From assembly GCF_001442615.1 (NCBI RefSeq), contig NZ_LMXN01000008.1, positions 171,378 to 235,377 on the forward strand: a stretch of DNA of 64,000 bases, given 5' to 3'. Shown here piece after piece: positions 53,856 to 62,841 of the stretch (within the stretch, counting starts at the first letter, position 1; every line of letters starts with the position of its first letter). A program made the translations under genes and the position numbers. This DNA is from Algoriphagus resistens. Its GTDB lineage: Bacteria; Bacteroidota; Bacteroidia; Cytophagales; Cyclobacteriaceae. The notes under the pieces are model-generated. The model saw only the letters and a list, made by a program, of their open reading frames with translations. It was not told the origin of the DNA and searched no databases.

Positions 53856-54914
53856 TTAATCTTTTTCAGTTTCAATAAACTCTAACAATGTCAACCCTAG
53901 TCCAGCTAAACCGGAAATTATTCCAATACTTTTAAGAAAAGGAGAGTAAAATTCCAAATCACGCCAGCATATCGCGTTATTAATTTTTCTACCAATCAGT
54001 TCAGCAGGAATTAAAAAGGTTTCATCTTGAGTAATTTTTGACAATTCTTTACTTATAAAGTATAATCCACAAACACCATCGCTAACACTAATATTTAAGT
54101 TTTTTAATTCTGTATTTACAACTTCAACAACATCAATAGACTGCTTTAAAAGAGCGGAATGTCTTCTTAATGAAGAATTTTCAAACTCTTTCAAAGCATA
54201 TTCCATCCCTAGTAACAAATAGAGCCTATTACTATGAAGATTCGGATATAAAGAAACTAAGATAGGTGTTAAATAATCCAGTATCCTTTCCAATTTAAAC
54301 CTATTAATATTTAAGGACTTAGCCTTTGATATTAAAATTAAAATTAATGGCAAATCCCAATAAATGCTAAAAAGGATTGGCTCCCGATCCTGAATTTTTT
54401 CTTCCTCGATCAATTGCCCTAACTGATTAAATAATTCGCTTGCTAACTTTTTGAAGATATAAATATTAGTTTCATTACCGGTTTTCGATGAATGCTCAAT
54501 ACGAACAAGACAATAAAAAATATAACCGATAATTCCATTTCTGGAATTAGATGGTACACTACCAATATTATCAACTAGAAAAACATATATCTCGTCGTCT
54601 AATTCCTCTAACGCCTCATCAAGGTCAGCGTCCACATAACCCGATGAGACTAGATGGCTGATCCCCCAACCTATTCCTGCCAACCCCATTTCAAAATCGG
54701 TAGAGGTTTTATTTTTACCCAGATTCTCATAAACTTCCGAGATTAAGTTCTCTGCCATTTCTTGATATTCCGCTTTCCCTGTCTGCCTTGCCAAATGAAA
54801 AAAGTAGATACATAAACCTAACTTTCCGTTTAATAGGCCCATTCCACACTCTTCGATTGCTCCCTCCGTCAACCTTCTATTGATCTCATCAAATTTATTT
54901 AATACCTCTTTCAT
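53856..54914 (-). CDS. LanC-like protein lacking zinc ligands
   Basis: The 352-residue all-helical protein has the repeating Gly-rich turns of the LanC toroid: GLLNGKLGLCIYFFHLA, GLAGIGWGISHLV, NGIIGYIFYCLV, SDGVCGLYFISKEL and GIISGLAGLGLTLLEF. In true LanC cyclases the zinc is held by Cys of WCYG and Cys-His of CHGxxG; here the second motif reads SDGVCG (278-283), so Cys and His are Ser and Asp, and no WCYG-like motif is seen. It cannot work as a classical thioether cyclase. With no dehydratase in the cluster, a scaffold role or other chemistry is inferred. It sits between HlyD and the glycosyltransferase. Confidence 0.8.
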   Translation of the reverse strand: MKEVLNKFDEINRRLTEGAIEECGMGLLNGKLGLCIYFFHLARQTGKAEYQEMAENLISEVYENLGKNKTSTDFEMGLAGIGWGISHLVSSGYVDADLDEALEELDDEIYVFLVDNIGSVPSNSRNGIIGYIFYCLVRIEHSSKTGNETNIYIFKKLASELFNQLGQLIEEEKIQDREPILFSIYWDLPLILILISKAKSLNINRFKLERILDYLTPILVSLYPNLHSNRLYLLLGMEYALKEFENSSLRRHSALLKQSIDVVEVVNTELKNLNISVSDGVCGLYFISKELSKITQDETFLIPAELIGRKINNAICWRDLEFYSPFLKSIGIISGLAGLGLTLLEFIETEKD

Positions 54915-54931
54915 ACATTATTGTTTAAATT

Positions 54932-56236
54932 TCAAGAATCAGTCGCTGATTTTAGTTTGAAAAATATCCTTTGAGCCAAGCTTAAGTCTTCGGTAATTAT
55001 TTCTGCGGTGCCCAACAACTCCTGTTTAATCGGGATATTCTTGGCATATGTAGTTTCTGTTCCATCAGGAAAAGTACCAAAGACTAAATAATTCCCATCC
55101 TTATCAGGAGAGACTGAAATACTCTTTACGACTGCTTTTAAAGTTCCGAATTCCTGGAAGGGAAAATTATCAATTTTGATCAATACTTTTTGTCCGATTT
55201 CTATTTTGCCTGCATTTTGGGAGGAAACAGTCATTTTACCCAATAGTTCTGTATGCCTAGTTGGAAGTATTGAAAAAACATGCTCGCCTAAATCAACAAA
55301 TTGATTCTCTCCCCAAACACCCTGAAAGCTAATCAACCCATTAGTTGAAGAAACAAGCAAATATTGGTTTTCCCATTCCCTAACAGCTCTTTTCAATTTA
55401 TGATATGCCTGGATTAATTTTATTAAGGTTCTTGATTCATCCTGCTCTTTAGCTACTTTAATGTTTTTCACGGATTGCCCTGCATTGATTAGTGCCTCCT
55501 GCAACTGAGAAATAGAAATAGCCATTCCGTTGACCTGCTCCTGAATCTGTAAATATTCCATCTCTCTACTTTCAAAATCCTTTGCTGATATTACACCTTG
55601 CTGAAAAAGAACTTTATTCCGGACAAAATCACTTTCTACTAACTGAACCCTCCTCTCCAATATTCCCTTCAGCGCCAATTGCCTATCCAACCTCTCATGA
55701 ATTTCTTCAACCGACTGCAATTCCCCCTCAATTTGCCCCATAAACGGCTGAAGGTTTTCAAGAAGTCTGAATTCCAAATAATTTCTTTCAAACTCCACAA
55801 AAGCCACATCAATTTCACCTAAAGACTTATTCGATACTGAATCAATCGGAAACCAATAATTATTTGTTTTCCCAAAAGGGATTTCATCTAAAATCCCCTT
55901 TAAAAAGTAAACATTTTGCACTGGGGTGGTACTTTTAATACTGGCCAATGGATCACCTTCCTTAACCATCTGACCATTTGAAACCCAAATTTTCTCAATC
56001 TGACCCGAGGCTCTTGCCATTACTCTTTCAGTTGGTTCAACAGTTGTAACTATTACTCTTGACAAAATAAAATCAGGGTATTTTATGAAAAAGGATAAAA
56101 AAACAAATATTGTGATAACTATAAACACAATAGTTATGCCCCACCTAATAAGCCATGAAGGAGGAGTTGTAACTATCTCCTGAACTTCATCAGAGCGAAG
56201 ATTTAGATTATCTTCAAAGTGCTTTTTTCTACTCAT
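54932..56236 (-). CDS. HlyD family secretion adaptor
   Basis: This protein has 434 residues: a short cytoplasmic start, one membrane helix (LIRWGITIVFIVITIFVFLS, about 30-50), the biotinyl-lipoyl-like half (ARASGQIEKIWVSNGQMVKE), a long alpha-hairpin coiled coil (about 130-290) and the second half with GLISFQGVWGENQFVDLGEH and EIGQKVLIKIDNFPFQEFG. It bridges the ABC exporter to the outer membrane in type I secretion. Start overlaps the exporter's stop by 4 bp, so both are made together. Confidence 0.92.
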   Translation of the reverse strand: MSRKKHFEDNLNLRSDEVQEIVTTPPSWLIRWGITIVFIVITIFVFLSFFIKYPDFILSRVIVTTVEPTERVMARASGQIEKIWVSNGQMVKEGDPLASIKSTTPVQNVYFLKGILDEIPFGKTNNYWFPIDSVSNKSLGEIDVAFVEFERNYLEFRLLENLQPFMGQIEGELQSVEEIHERLDRQLALKGILERRVQLVESDFVRNKVLFQQGVISAKDFESREMEYLQIQEQVNGMAISISQLQEALINAGQSVKNIKVAKEQDESRTLIKLIQAYHKLKRAVREWENQYLLVSSTNGLISFQGVWGENQFVDLGEHVFSILPTRHTELLGKMTVSSQNAGKIEIGQKVLIKIDNFPFQEFGTLKAVVKSISVSPDKDGNYLVFGTFPDGTETTYAKNIPIKQELLGTAEIITEDLSLAQRIFFKLKSATDS

Positions 56237-58437
56237 ATTTGATTACCGTTCATCTTCTCCAGGTCCAATTGATTCTTAACCAAATTAAAATATACGCCTT
56301 CCATTAAAACCAAATTATCGTGAGTCCCCACCTCACGAATTTCACCTTGATCCATAACTATAATCTGGTCAGCATTCTTAACTGTACTTAAGCGATGAGC
56401 AATAACAAACACGGTTTTCCCGTGCATAAACTTATTTAAATTATCCATCACTATTCTTTCGTTTTTTGAATCTAAAGCCGAGGTAGCCTCATCAAAAAAT
56501 AAAAAATCGGGATCTTTATATACTGCTCTGGCAATTAACAGACGTTGTTTTTGTCCTGTACTTATTCCTGTACCTTCATTTCCTATTTTTGTGTTAAACT
56601 TTTTCGGAAGGGACTCAATGAAATCATATATATTTGCAGTTTTAGCAGCATTGAGCAATTCATGCTGATCAATAATGTCATGACCCACTGCTATATTGGC
56701 TGCGATAGTATCATTAAAAATATATCCTTCCTGCATTACCACACCACAGTGTTGTCTCCAAAGCTGCGCTGAAATATTATCCAATCCGAATCTTCCATAT
56801 CGGATCTCTCCTTTTGAAGGATCGTAGAATTTAAGCAATAACTTCATTAAAGTCGTTTTCCCACAACCGCTGGCCCCAACGATAGCTGTAATCTTTTTTG
56901 CGGGGATTGTCATCGAAATCCCCTTAAGCACATTATCCTCAGAGCCTGGATACCTATAACTAAGATTTGAAATTTCCAGGCTCTCACCGGGAGTTAATGA
57001 AGTAACATAATGTACTTCTGCATTCTCCTCATCTTCCTTTTCGTGAATCTCATTAAGGCGGGCCAAACTTATCTTAGCATCCTGATAAACACGAATGAAA
57101 GAGACAAATCCTACTACTGGGCCGTTCATTTGTCCAATAATATATTGCAACGACATCATCATACCTAATGTGAGTTGCCCTTCAATCACTAAAACAGCTG
57201 AAGCAAAAGTTATAAATATATTTTTAAGCTCATTGATAACAGAGGAACCCACACCCTGAATCTGTTCAAGAAAAAGTGTTTTTATAGAAACATTGAATAA
57301 ATTGGCCTGCACATACTCCCACTTCCAACGTTTTTGCTTTTCAGCATTATTCATTTTAATCTCTTGCATACCATTGATCAACTCAATAACGGTACTTTGT
57401 TCACGGCTCATTTGGGCAAAACGAAGATAATCGAGCTCTTTACGCCTTTTTAAGAAAAATAATATCCATAACACATAAAAAACGCTTCCTATAATAAAAA
57501 TTAAAAAAATATAAGAGCTATAATAAAAAAGAATAAACCCGAAAGCTAAAAAATTAAAAAATGAAAATAATGTATTTAATGTCTGACCTGTAAGAAGATT
57601 TTCTATTCGGGTATGATCTCCTATACGTTGCATTATATCGCCAGTCATACGAGTGTCAAAAAAAGAAATAGGCAACCTCATCAATTTAATAAAAAAATCA
57701 GATACCAATGAAATATTAATTCTCGTACTCAAATGAAGAAATATCCAGCTTCTAAATATCTCTACTCCTGAACGTCCAAAAAATAACATCAACTGGGCCA
57801 GTAATATTAAATAGATAAAATCAATATCCTGATTTTGAATACCTATATCAACAATACTCTGTGTAAGAAAGGGGAAAATGAGTTGCACGATGCTACCCAG
57901 CAAGAGTCCTAGACAAAGCTGAACAATAAGTGCTTTATACTTAAATAAGTATTGAAACAAAAAGTTCAAAGAGCGCTTTTCGGAAGAGTTCCAATCAAGA
58001 CTTTTAAAATTCGGAGAAGTTTCAAGTAACAATGTCACACCCTCTTTAGTATCCTGATTTGCCCCCTTCCCAACCCAATGAGTAATAAACTCATCTTGTG
58101 GAATATTTACCAACCCGTAGGCTGGATCTGACATGAAAACTTTTTTGCCCTTGATTTTGTATACTACCACAAAATGTTTGTCTCTCCAGTGAACGATCAC
58201 CGGTAAATGGGCTCTTTTCAGTTTATTAAAATTTAACCGTGCTCCAAGTGTTCTGAAGCCTATTGTTTCAGCCGCTTCGCTCAATTTCAGCAAATTGCTA
58301 CCTGATCTAGTAGTTTCACAAAGCGTACGAATTTCTTGAAGAGAAATACTTTTCCCATAATGTTTAGCTATAATTCGCAAACATGTAGGACCACAATCCT
58401 TGAAATCAGGCTGCTTATAGAAAGGAAAAGTCGACAT
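56233..58437 (-). CDS. Peptidase C39 domain ABC exporter (bacteriocin type)
   Basis: A protein of 734 residues. The C39 peptidase (1-135) has Cys15 in DFKDCGPTCL, His88 in WRDKHFVVVY and Asp104 in MSDPAYG, all intact. Five to six membrane helices follow (160-440). The ATPase has Walker A GASGCGKTT (521-529), the signature STGQKQR (a variant of SGGQ) near 626 and Walker B FLFFDEATSALD near 645. Such proteins cut leaders after Gly-Gly and export the core. The three precursors with YGGxGG leaders are the obvious substrates. Confidence 0.95.
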   Translation of the reverse strand: MSTFPFYKQPDFKDCGPTCLRIIAKHYGKSISLQEIRTLCETTRSGSNLLKLSEAAETIGFRTLGARLNFNKLKRAHLPVIVHWRDKHFVVVYKIKGKKVFMSDPAYGLVNIPQDEFITHWVGKGANQDTKEGVTLLLETSPNFKSLDWNSSEKRSLNFLFQYLFKYKALIVQLCLGLLLGSIVQLIFPFLTQSIVDIGIQNQDIDFIYLILLAQLMLFFGRSGVEIFRSWIFLHLSTRINISLVSDFFIKLMRLPISFFDTRMTGDIMQRIGDHTRIENLLTGQTLNTLFSFFNFLAFGFILFYYSSYIFLIFIIGSVFYVLWILFFLKRRKELDYLRFAQMSREQSTVIELINGMQEIKMNNAEKQKRWKWEYVQANLFNVSIKTLFLEQIQGVGSSVINELKNIFITFASAVLVIEGQLTLGMMMSLQYIIGQMNGPVVGFVSFIRVYQDAKISLARLNEIHEKEDEENAEVHYVTSLTPGESLEISNLSYRYPGSEDNVLKGISMTIPAKKITAIVGASGCGKTTLMKLLLKFYDPSKGEIRYGRFGLDNISAQLWRQHCGVVMQEGYIFNDTIAANIAVGHDIIDQHELLNAAKTANIYDFIESLPKKFNTKIGNEGTGISTGQKQRLLIARAVYKDPDFLFFDEATSALDSKNERIVMDNLNKFMHGKTVFVIAHRLSTVKNADQIIVMDQGEIREVGTHDNLVLMEGVYFNLVKNQLDLEKMNGNQI

Positions 58438-58596
58438 ACAATTAGATAGAAATTAAGCAGAAACCCTCTCTGACAATTAAGTAAAAAGTACTTCAATCAT
58501 GGAGTAAAACAAAGCTGCATTTGATAAATTACAAATTAAATGTAAGAATAAAGCATATTATAGTTAAGCCATAAATTTTCACAACAAATATCCATA

Positions 58597-59673
58597 TTAA
58601 AGCTTAACGATTCCAATTACTGGATTCAATTCTTCTTCCAAAATATCAGAGAAATTAGTAGTCTTAATAAAATAGAATTGATCCTGAGAAAGATTGAGAG
58701 GCCTTAGAACTACAATTTCATCATCGTCAATTAAAACCCCATCTTTTAAATTAAGTGAAAAATCATCACCTCTATTTCGAATATAAAACATACTACCACC
58801 TTCTCTATCATATTCACAAATCAAGAAATTTTTTGATAACAAAATATTCTTTAAAAGAATTAATTTTTTCCCATCCTCATTAAATAGAGGGCCCTCAAAG
58901 TTCAGCTTTAAAAAAGGAACCAAATGACCATTTTGGACTTTATAAAGGGTATCTCTGATGACATCTTCATTAAAAAGGACAGGAGAAAAAATAAAATCTT
59001 CCTTACCAACTTTTGACACATAGTTCTTATAAGGGTAAGTTGCTCCCATCTGCTTCTCCATTTCAATATGGAGAAGAGGTATTGAATCAACAACAATCAA
59101 ATCAGAATCAAGCATAAATAAAGAACGTTTATTCACATACCTATCGCCAGATTTAACCCCATCCTCGCCCGCTACAAGACTTAATTTATTGTTAACTATT
59201 TCCATAAAATCAATAAAAAAAGGAAAGCTTTTCTCCCCTATAAATTTATTATCCAGTGTATAAGATATTAACCTTCTTCCTGAAGCAACATGGACAGTCT
59301 CAGTCTCCTTATTAATTACAAATGAATTTAAATTATAAAATTCCCCTGGCCCTTCTCCCTCTTTTCCGATTCTTTGTAGAAACTTACCATTTATATCAAA
59401 AACAAGAATTCTTCCAGGAAAATCTACCACAAAAACTCTATCTTTGTATATTTCTATGTCTTGGATTAAGCTTAAAAAGGATTCTTCATTTGTCTCTAAG
59501 GAAATATAGTCAATTGATTTAGAAAGCTCCGAAAGATCGTAGTTAGACTCACCTGCTTTTGGGACTTCATAGGTAGTAATCCCCTTGCTCTTCGGAGAAG
59601 AGCAACTCAAAGAATGAAGAAAAACCAAACTAAGACTTAATTTTAAATAATGCAACTGAAATTTTCCCATCAT
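58597..59673 (-). CDS. 6-bladed beta-propeller lipoprotein
   Basis: The protein of 358 residues has a lipoprotein signal (LHSLSC, Cys24) and blade repeats such as IQDIEIYKDRVFVVDFPGRI, VFDINGKFLQRIGKEGEGPG and FVINKETETVHVASGRRLIS. This is the 6-bladed propeller family often found near peptide and SusCD loci of Bacteroidota, with the NGKFLQRIGKEGEGPGEF hallmark. Its start overlaps the end of the next gene upstream by 44 bp. It may bind or shield the secreted peptide, for example as an immunity lipoprotein; that is inference. Confidence 0.85.
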   Translation of the reverse strand: MMGKFQLHYLKLSLSLVFLHSLSCSSPKSKGITTYEVPKAGESNYDLSELSKSIDYISLETNEESFLSLIQDIEIYKDRVFVVDFPGRILVFDINGKFLQRIGKEGEGPGEFYNLNSFVINKETETVHVASGRRLISYTLDNKFIGEKSFPFFIDFMEIVNNKLSLVAGEDGVKSGDRYVNKRSLFMLDSDLIVVDSIPLLHIEMEKQMGATYPYKNYVSKVGKEDFIFSPVLFNEDVIRDTLYKVQNGHLVPFLKLNFEGPLFNEDGKKLILLKNILLSKNFLICEYDREGGSMFYIRNRGDDFSLNLKDGVLIDDDEIVVLRPLNLSQDQFYFIKTTNFSDILEEELNPVIGIVKL

Positions 59674-60622
59674 TCAATTTAGTTTTTTTATAAGAAAACA
59701 TGTATTGGTTAGAATTTGTAAAATGGAGAGTATAAAATCCTGAATTTTTGATATCATCATAAAAACCAGAACTCTCACCAATTTTACTTAGATATTGCTC
59801 ATTGGATTTCAGATTATAAAAATAAATGAATGAATTATTCAAGTAGTTGAATCGAGTTGTAACAAATTCCCCAATTACTCCTTGACTAACTGAAAATATA
59901 ATGTCAAATTGACTTTCTTTATCCTGATACATATTTTTCAGGCTAATAATCGGTGTATTAAAGTCATTACTTGAGGAATAAATTTCATTAACCTGCCCCA
60001 TAGAAACATTAATACATTGATCGCTTATAGACAAGGAAGCGGGCCTTGATATTTTAATTCTTTCAACTTCATATTTCATTTGTTTTTCATCGCTAATTAT
60101 CTTCAAGGAGACAGGATCATAAGATTCAAGGTAATAATATTTTGAACTTTCAGAATAATTAATTCCAGAAACATAAAGCTCATCTTTAAATATTTTGAGA
60201 TTATTAATTGGTTTTTCGAAATTTACTTCTTTAACAACCATGTTATTATTCATATCAATAGAGACAGCCTTATTGATGTGACCTACAATCAACAATTCAT
60301 TTCTTGAATCAAAAGCAATACCCTGAATAACAGATCCATCACTTGATCTATAAATCTCTTCCAAAAATTTACCTGACTTATCAATTTTTGATACAGAAGT
60401 TGCAAATCCTTTAGAGTCTTCCTCTCCAGGAGCTATAAGATAAAAATCTTCAGCGACAACTAAATCCTGAATATTAATATAATCCTTGTTCAAGTCAAAA
60501 ATCAAAACATCTTCAAAAACCTTGGAAGCATTAATTCTTTCTAAATAATTATGTTTGATTTCAATATTTTGCTGATTGGAATAATTAAATATTACGTATA
60601 AAATAGAAATGAATAAAAACAT
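59630..60622 (-). CDS. Membrane-anchored beta-propeller-like protein
   Basis: Start taken at ATG 60622 (MFLFISILYVIFNYSNQQ), because an earlier start at 60739 would lie inside the precursor 2 gene and read through a hairpin. The 330-residue protein has an N-terminal anchor and blade-like repeats (VVAEDFYLIAPGEED, GIAFDSRNELLIVGHINKAV, LKIFKDELYVSGIN, ISLKNMYQDKESQFDI) similar in plan to the overlapping 6-bladed propeller, though sequence is diverged and no family is certain. It lies between precursor 2 and the propeller lipoprotein, so a role in handling or immunity to the peptide is inferred. Confidence 0.72.
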   Translation of the reverse strand: MFLFISILYVIFNYSNQQNIEIKHNYLERINASKVFEDVLIFDLNKDYINIQDLVVAEDFYLIAPGEEDSKGFATSVSKIDKSGKFLEEIYRSSDGSVIQGIAFDSRNELLIVGHINKAVSIDMNNNMVVKEVNFEKPINNLKIFKDELYVSGINYSESSKYYYLESYDPVSLKIISDEKQMKYEVERIKISRPASLSISDQCINVSMGQVNEIYSSSNDFNTPIISLKNMYQDKESQFDIIFSVSQGVIGEFVTTRFNYLNNSFIYFYNLKSNEQYLSKIGESSGFYDDIKNSGFYTLHFTNSNQYMFSYKKTKLNDGKISVALFKIKS

Positions 60623-60636
60623 AGTAAAATTGGTTA

Positions 60637-60659
60637 AGTGGGGCTTTAATAGCCCCACT
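60637..60659 (-). terminator. Hairpin after precursor 2
   Basis: AGTGGGGCT and AGCCCCACT form a perfect 9-bp stem around TTAAT, 22 bp after the stop codon of precursor 2. No long T-run follows, so it may be a partial terminator that keeps the peptide mRNA in excess over the downstream genes. Confidence 0.7.
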
Positions 60660-60680
60660 AAAATATTCAGAAACTTGAAA

Positions 60681-60914
60681 TTAACCGCTGCAAGTAGCGC
60701 CCCTACCATTACAGGCGAGACCAGCTCCCCATAAAGCATCGCTTAAACTATCAGCTGTTACTGTAAATGGAGAATTTTCGCCGCATCCTCCCACAAACCC
60801 ACAGTAACATGTATATGTACAACCACCTGAACCTCCATATACAGTCGCTAATTGACTATTTTCCAATACATCATTAGAATGAAGTTTTAATTTACCTAAA
60901 TTTAACTTTTTCAT
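60681..60914 (-). CDS. Double-glycine RiPP precursor peptide 2
   Basis: A 77-residue peptide: leader MKKLNLGKLKLHSNDVLENS ending QLATVYGGSGG, and a core beginning CTYTCYCGFVGGC with six Cys in the pattern C-x3-C-x-C-x5-C-x23-C-x6-C, ending NGRGATCSG. Precursor 3 has exactly the same Cys spacing. Six cysteines could form three disulfides, for which the VKOR-thioredoxin protein encoded just upstream is suited. The central PFTVTADSLSDAL is conserved in precursor 3 and may be a recognition part or glycosylation region. Confidence 0.88.
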   Translation of the reverse strand: MKKLNLGKLKLHSNDVLENSQLATVYGGSGGCTYTCYCGFVGGCGENSPFTVTADSLSDALWGAGLACNGRGATCSG

Positions 60915-61005
60915 GCTATTAAAATTTAAAATTTACAAAGTAAACCCAGTCTATTATGGACATCTGGGAAATATGTCCATTCATCGCGATTGAATATTTT
61001 TAATA
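60915..61005 (-). promoter_or_regulatory. Conserved 5' region of precursor 2
   Basis: Some 90 bp before the start codon are about 80% identical to those before precursor 3. They contain a perfect 8-bp inverted repeat, ATGGACAT and ATGTCCAT, around CTGGGAAAT, and a competing CCCAG/CTGGG pairing. Such conservation in non-coding sequence points to a promoter, operator or structured leader. Confidence 0.65.
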
Positions 61006-61021
61006 GCCAAGCTATTCCTAG

Positions 61022-62584
61022 TCAGTTTAGTAAGTACTTCAGATCCTCTACCGTGTAGCCTTCTGGTAACTCGCAACCATTGATAAATAAAGTTGGGGTG
61101 CGGGAAATCTGTTCTTTTGTACACCATTCCTCCATAGCCTTAATTTTCTTATCCTGAAAATCCATCTCTCCATTTATGGGGAATTTATCTGCAAAGGCAT
61201 TATAATCCTTCTTCTTTGCGCTATACCAGACATCTAACGCTTGGCGTATTTGTTCAGGATTTCCATTATCTGCTATAGAAACCAGATGCCGGATAGTTTT
61301 TTCTTTTATCTCGTCTCCCTCTCCAGGAGTGAATAGTATTTGAAGATCAATATTTCCTTTTTCAAGAAGCCTTTCCAAAATAGGATGAACCTTGGAACAA
61401 GGCTCACAGTAGGGACTGCTTATTTTTAGGACTTTATATTTTGGGTTCTCTCCCCGAAACACAATCCCTATTTCCTCTGGGTTGTTAGTAATTTTTCTAG
61501 ACTGTTTTAAAGCCACTTCGAATAACATCTTATTCCCTTTAAGCTTAGCTAAATTTCTTTTCGTTTTTAAGATTTCATCATGTTTGCCTATGAGAGAGAC
61601 AATGTAAATCCAAGCTAGAGTCACACCCGTGAATAACATGATAAATAGGGGAATGTCGGTTTTCCTTAGCTCTCCAGAATAAGAACCACTTGCCAAAACA
61701 GAAATCACTTCCATTGCCATAATTGCCCCTATTGTTAAACAGAACCTGCACCATTTTTTAATCACAACGGCCTGATAATACAATGATAAAATCACAACCG
61801 GGATCCCTACCAAACTCATCCAAGCCAAAAGCGGCGAAGGGTCTAATGAATGGTTTACCATTACTACAGTTCCTGCAAAAAAATAGGAAAAAGCTAGGAT
61901 GCTTGGATTAATTCTTCCATTCAAAAGCTGAAATGTATCTGAATTTAACAATGTGTTGCAATCCACACTTTTTCCAGAATAACAGAATTTTTGAAGAATA
62001 GAATTACCTTTATCATGTTTGTACCAAAGCAGGATTATTGAGGTTGTCAACCCTAATAATTTTAATACAAAATAAAATATTGATCCCAGTGTAAGCTTGT
62101 CTCCTGAATAAATAAAAATCAGCAATGTTAAAAGACTGGAAGCACATAATAATGAGACACCTGCTATGATCCATCTATCCCTTATCCTTTCTTTTATCCC
62201 AGGTTCAATAGCTCCGTCCATCTTTTCCACCAATAATGCAATTCCGGTCCAGATTTTCAAAAATTCATATTTTGACAGCACTATAACATTTCCCTGTTCA
62301 TCGAAACAGTTAACAGTTTGATCAGAAATAGAACTAACGGTATAAAAGAAGAAATCATCAGTCAACCGGACGTGTACTACAGCAGGAAATGTGATTACAT
62401 TCAATTGATTAGGCTCCAATTTAACCGCCAATGATCCTACCCCATATTCCTCTAAAGCATCTGCTATTGAAAGAAGACTTGGATACTGTGGATGGATAAG
62501 TATCAATTCATTTAAAAAACTTTCTGTATAAGCTATTCCAAGTGACTCTAGCATTCTTTTGGAAGTTTTTACACAGTTAGCCAT
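61022..62584 (-). CDS. VKOR-thioredoxin fusion with inactive C39-like N-terminal domain
   Basis: The protein of 520 residues has three parts. Residues 1-120 follow the C39 peptidase fold (YPSLLSIADALEEYGVGSLA, FPAVVHVRLTDDFFFYTV), but the catalytic His position is acidic/aromatic (DDFFFY) and no Cys-Gly-Pro motif exists. Residues 138-335 are a VKOR membrane domain with loop cysteines 201 and 209 and the active-site WCRFC (279, 282). Residues 380-520 are a thioredoxin/DsbA-like domain with YCEPC (393, 396) and the cis-Pro in RTPTLFING. VKOR-Trx fusions make disulfides in periplasmic proteins. Flanked by two Cys-rich precursors, it should oxidise the exported peptides. Confidence 0.88.
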   Translation of the reverse strand: MANCVKTSKRMLESLGIAYTESFLNELILIHPQYPSLLSIADALEEYGVGSLAVKLEPNQLNVITFPAVVHVRLTDDFFFYTVSSISDQTVNCFDEQGNVIVLSKYEFLKIWTGIALLVEKMDGAIEPGIKERIRDRWIIAGVSLLCASSLLTLLIFIYSGDKLTLGSIFYFVLKLLGLTTSIILLWYKHDKGNSILQKFCYSGKSVDCNTLLNSDTFQLLNGRINPSILAFSYFFAGTVVMVNHSLDPSPLLAWMSLVGIPVVILSLYYQAVVIKKWCRFCLTIGAIMAMEVISVLASGSYSGELRKTDIPLFIMLFTGVTLAWIYIVSLIGKHDEILKTKRNLAKLKGNKMLFEVALKQSRKITNNPEEIGIVFRGENPKYKVLKISSPYCEPCSKVHPILERLLEKGNIDLQILFTPGEGDEIKEKTIRHLVSIADNGNPEQIRQALDVWYSAKKKDYNAFADKFPINGEMDFQDKKIKAMEEWCTKEQISRTPTLFINGCELPEGYTVEDLKYLLN

Positions 62585-62656
62585 GGGTTATGGGAAAAGT
62601 ATTGGAAAAAAAAGATTTGTTTGAGCAATGAATTTGAGAGAATAAAAAGCAAATTA

Positions 62657-62693
62657 CTATACCGTATTTTCTAATGTTCAGTAATTTTTTTCT
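62657..62693. promoter_or_regulatory. Operator-like repeat upstream of the VKOR gene
   Basis: A 37-bp sequence beginning CTATACCGTATTTTCTAATG, 35 of 37 bases identical to 63627-63663 upstream of the XRE gene. It contains the palindrome ATACCGTAT. Likely binding site of the XRE regulator. Confidence 0.65.
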
Positions 62694-62783
62694 TGGCCTT
62701 TCCCCATTCATCCAAAAGCCAAAACTTAAAGAACCTGAAGAATGATTAACACCCTGCCTTGAATAAATTTTGGATCATTTATA

Positions 62784-62817
62784 GGGCTGATAAAAATAAG
62801 TGTCCCTTATTCAGCCC
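62784..62817 (-). terminator. Terminator-like hairpin after precursor 3
   Basis: GGGCTGA pairs with TCAGCCC and inner AATAAG with CTTATT; on the minus strand it lies 24 bp after the stop codon of precursor 3. It separates the peptide from the VKOR gene. Confidence 0.65.
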
Positions 62818-62841
62818 CACCTAGATTACTTAAAAGCACCA

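Noticed and set aside
53856..54914. Lanthipeptide biosynthesis by a true LanC cyclase
   Set aside because: Zinc ligands are missing and no dehydratase gene is present, so thioether formation is not supported.
60681..60739. Upstream start for the propeller-like gene at 60739
   Set aside because: It would lie inside the precursor 2 gene and translate through the hairpin; the ATG at 60622 gives a good membrane anchor.
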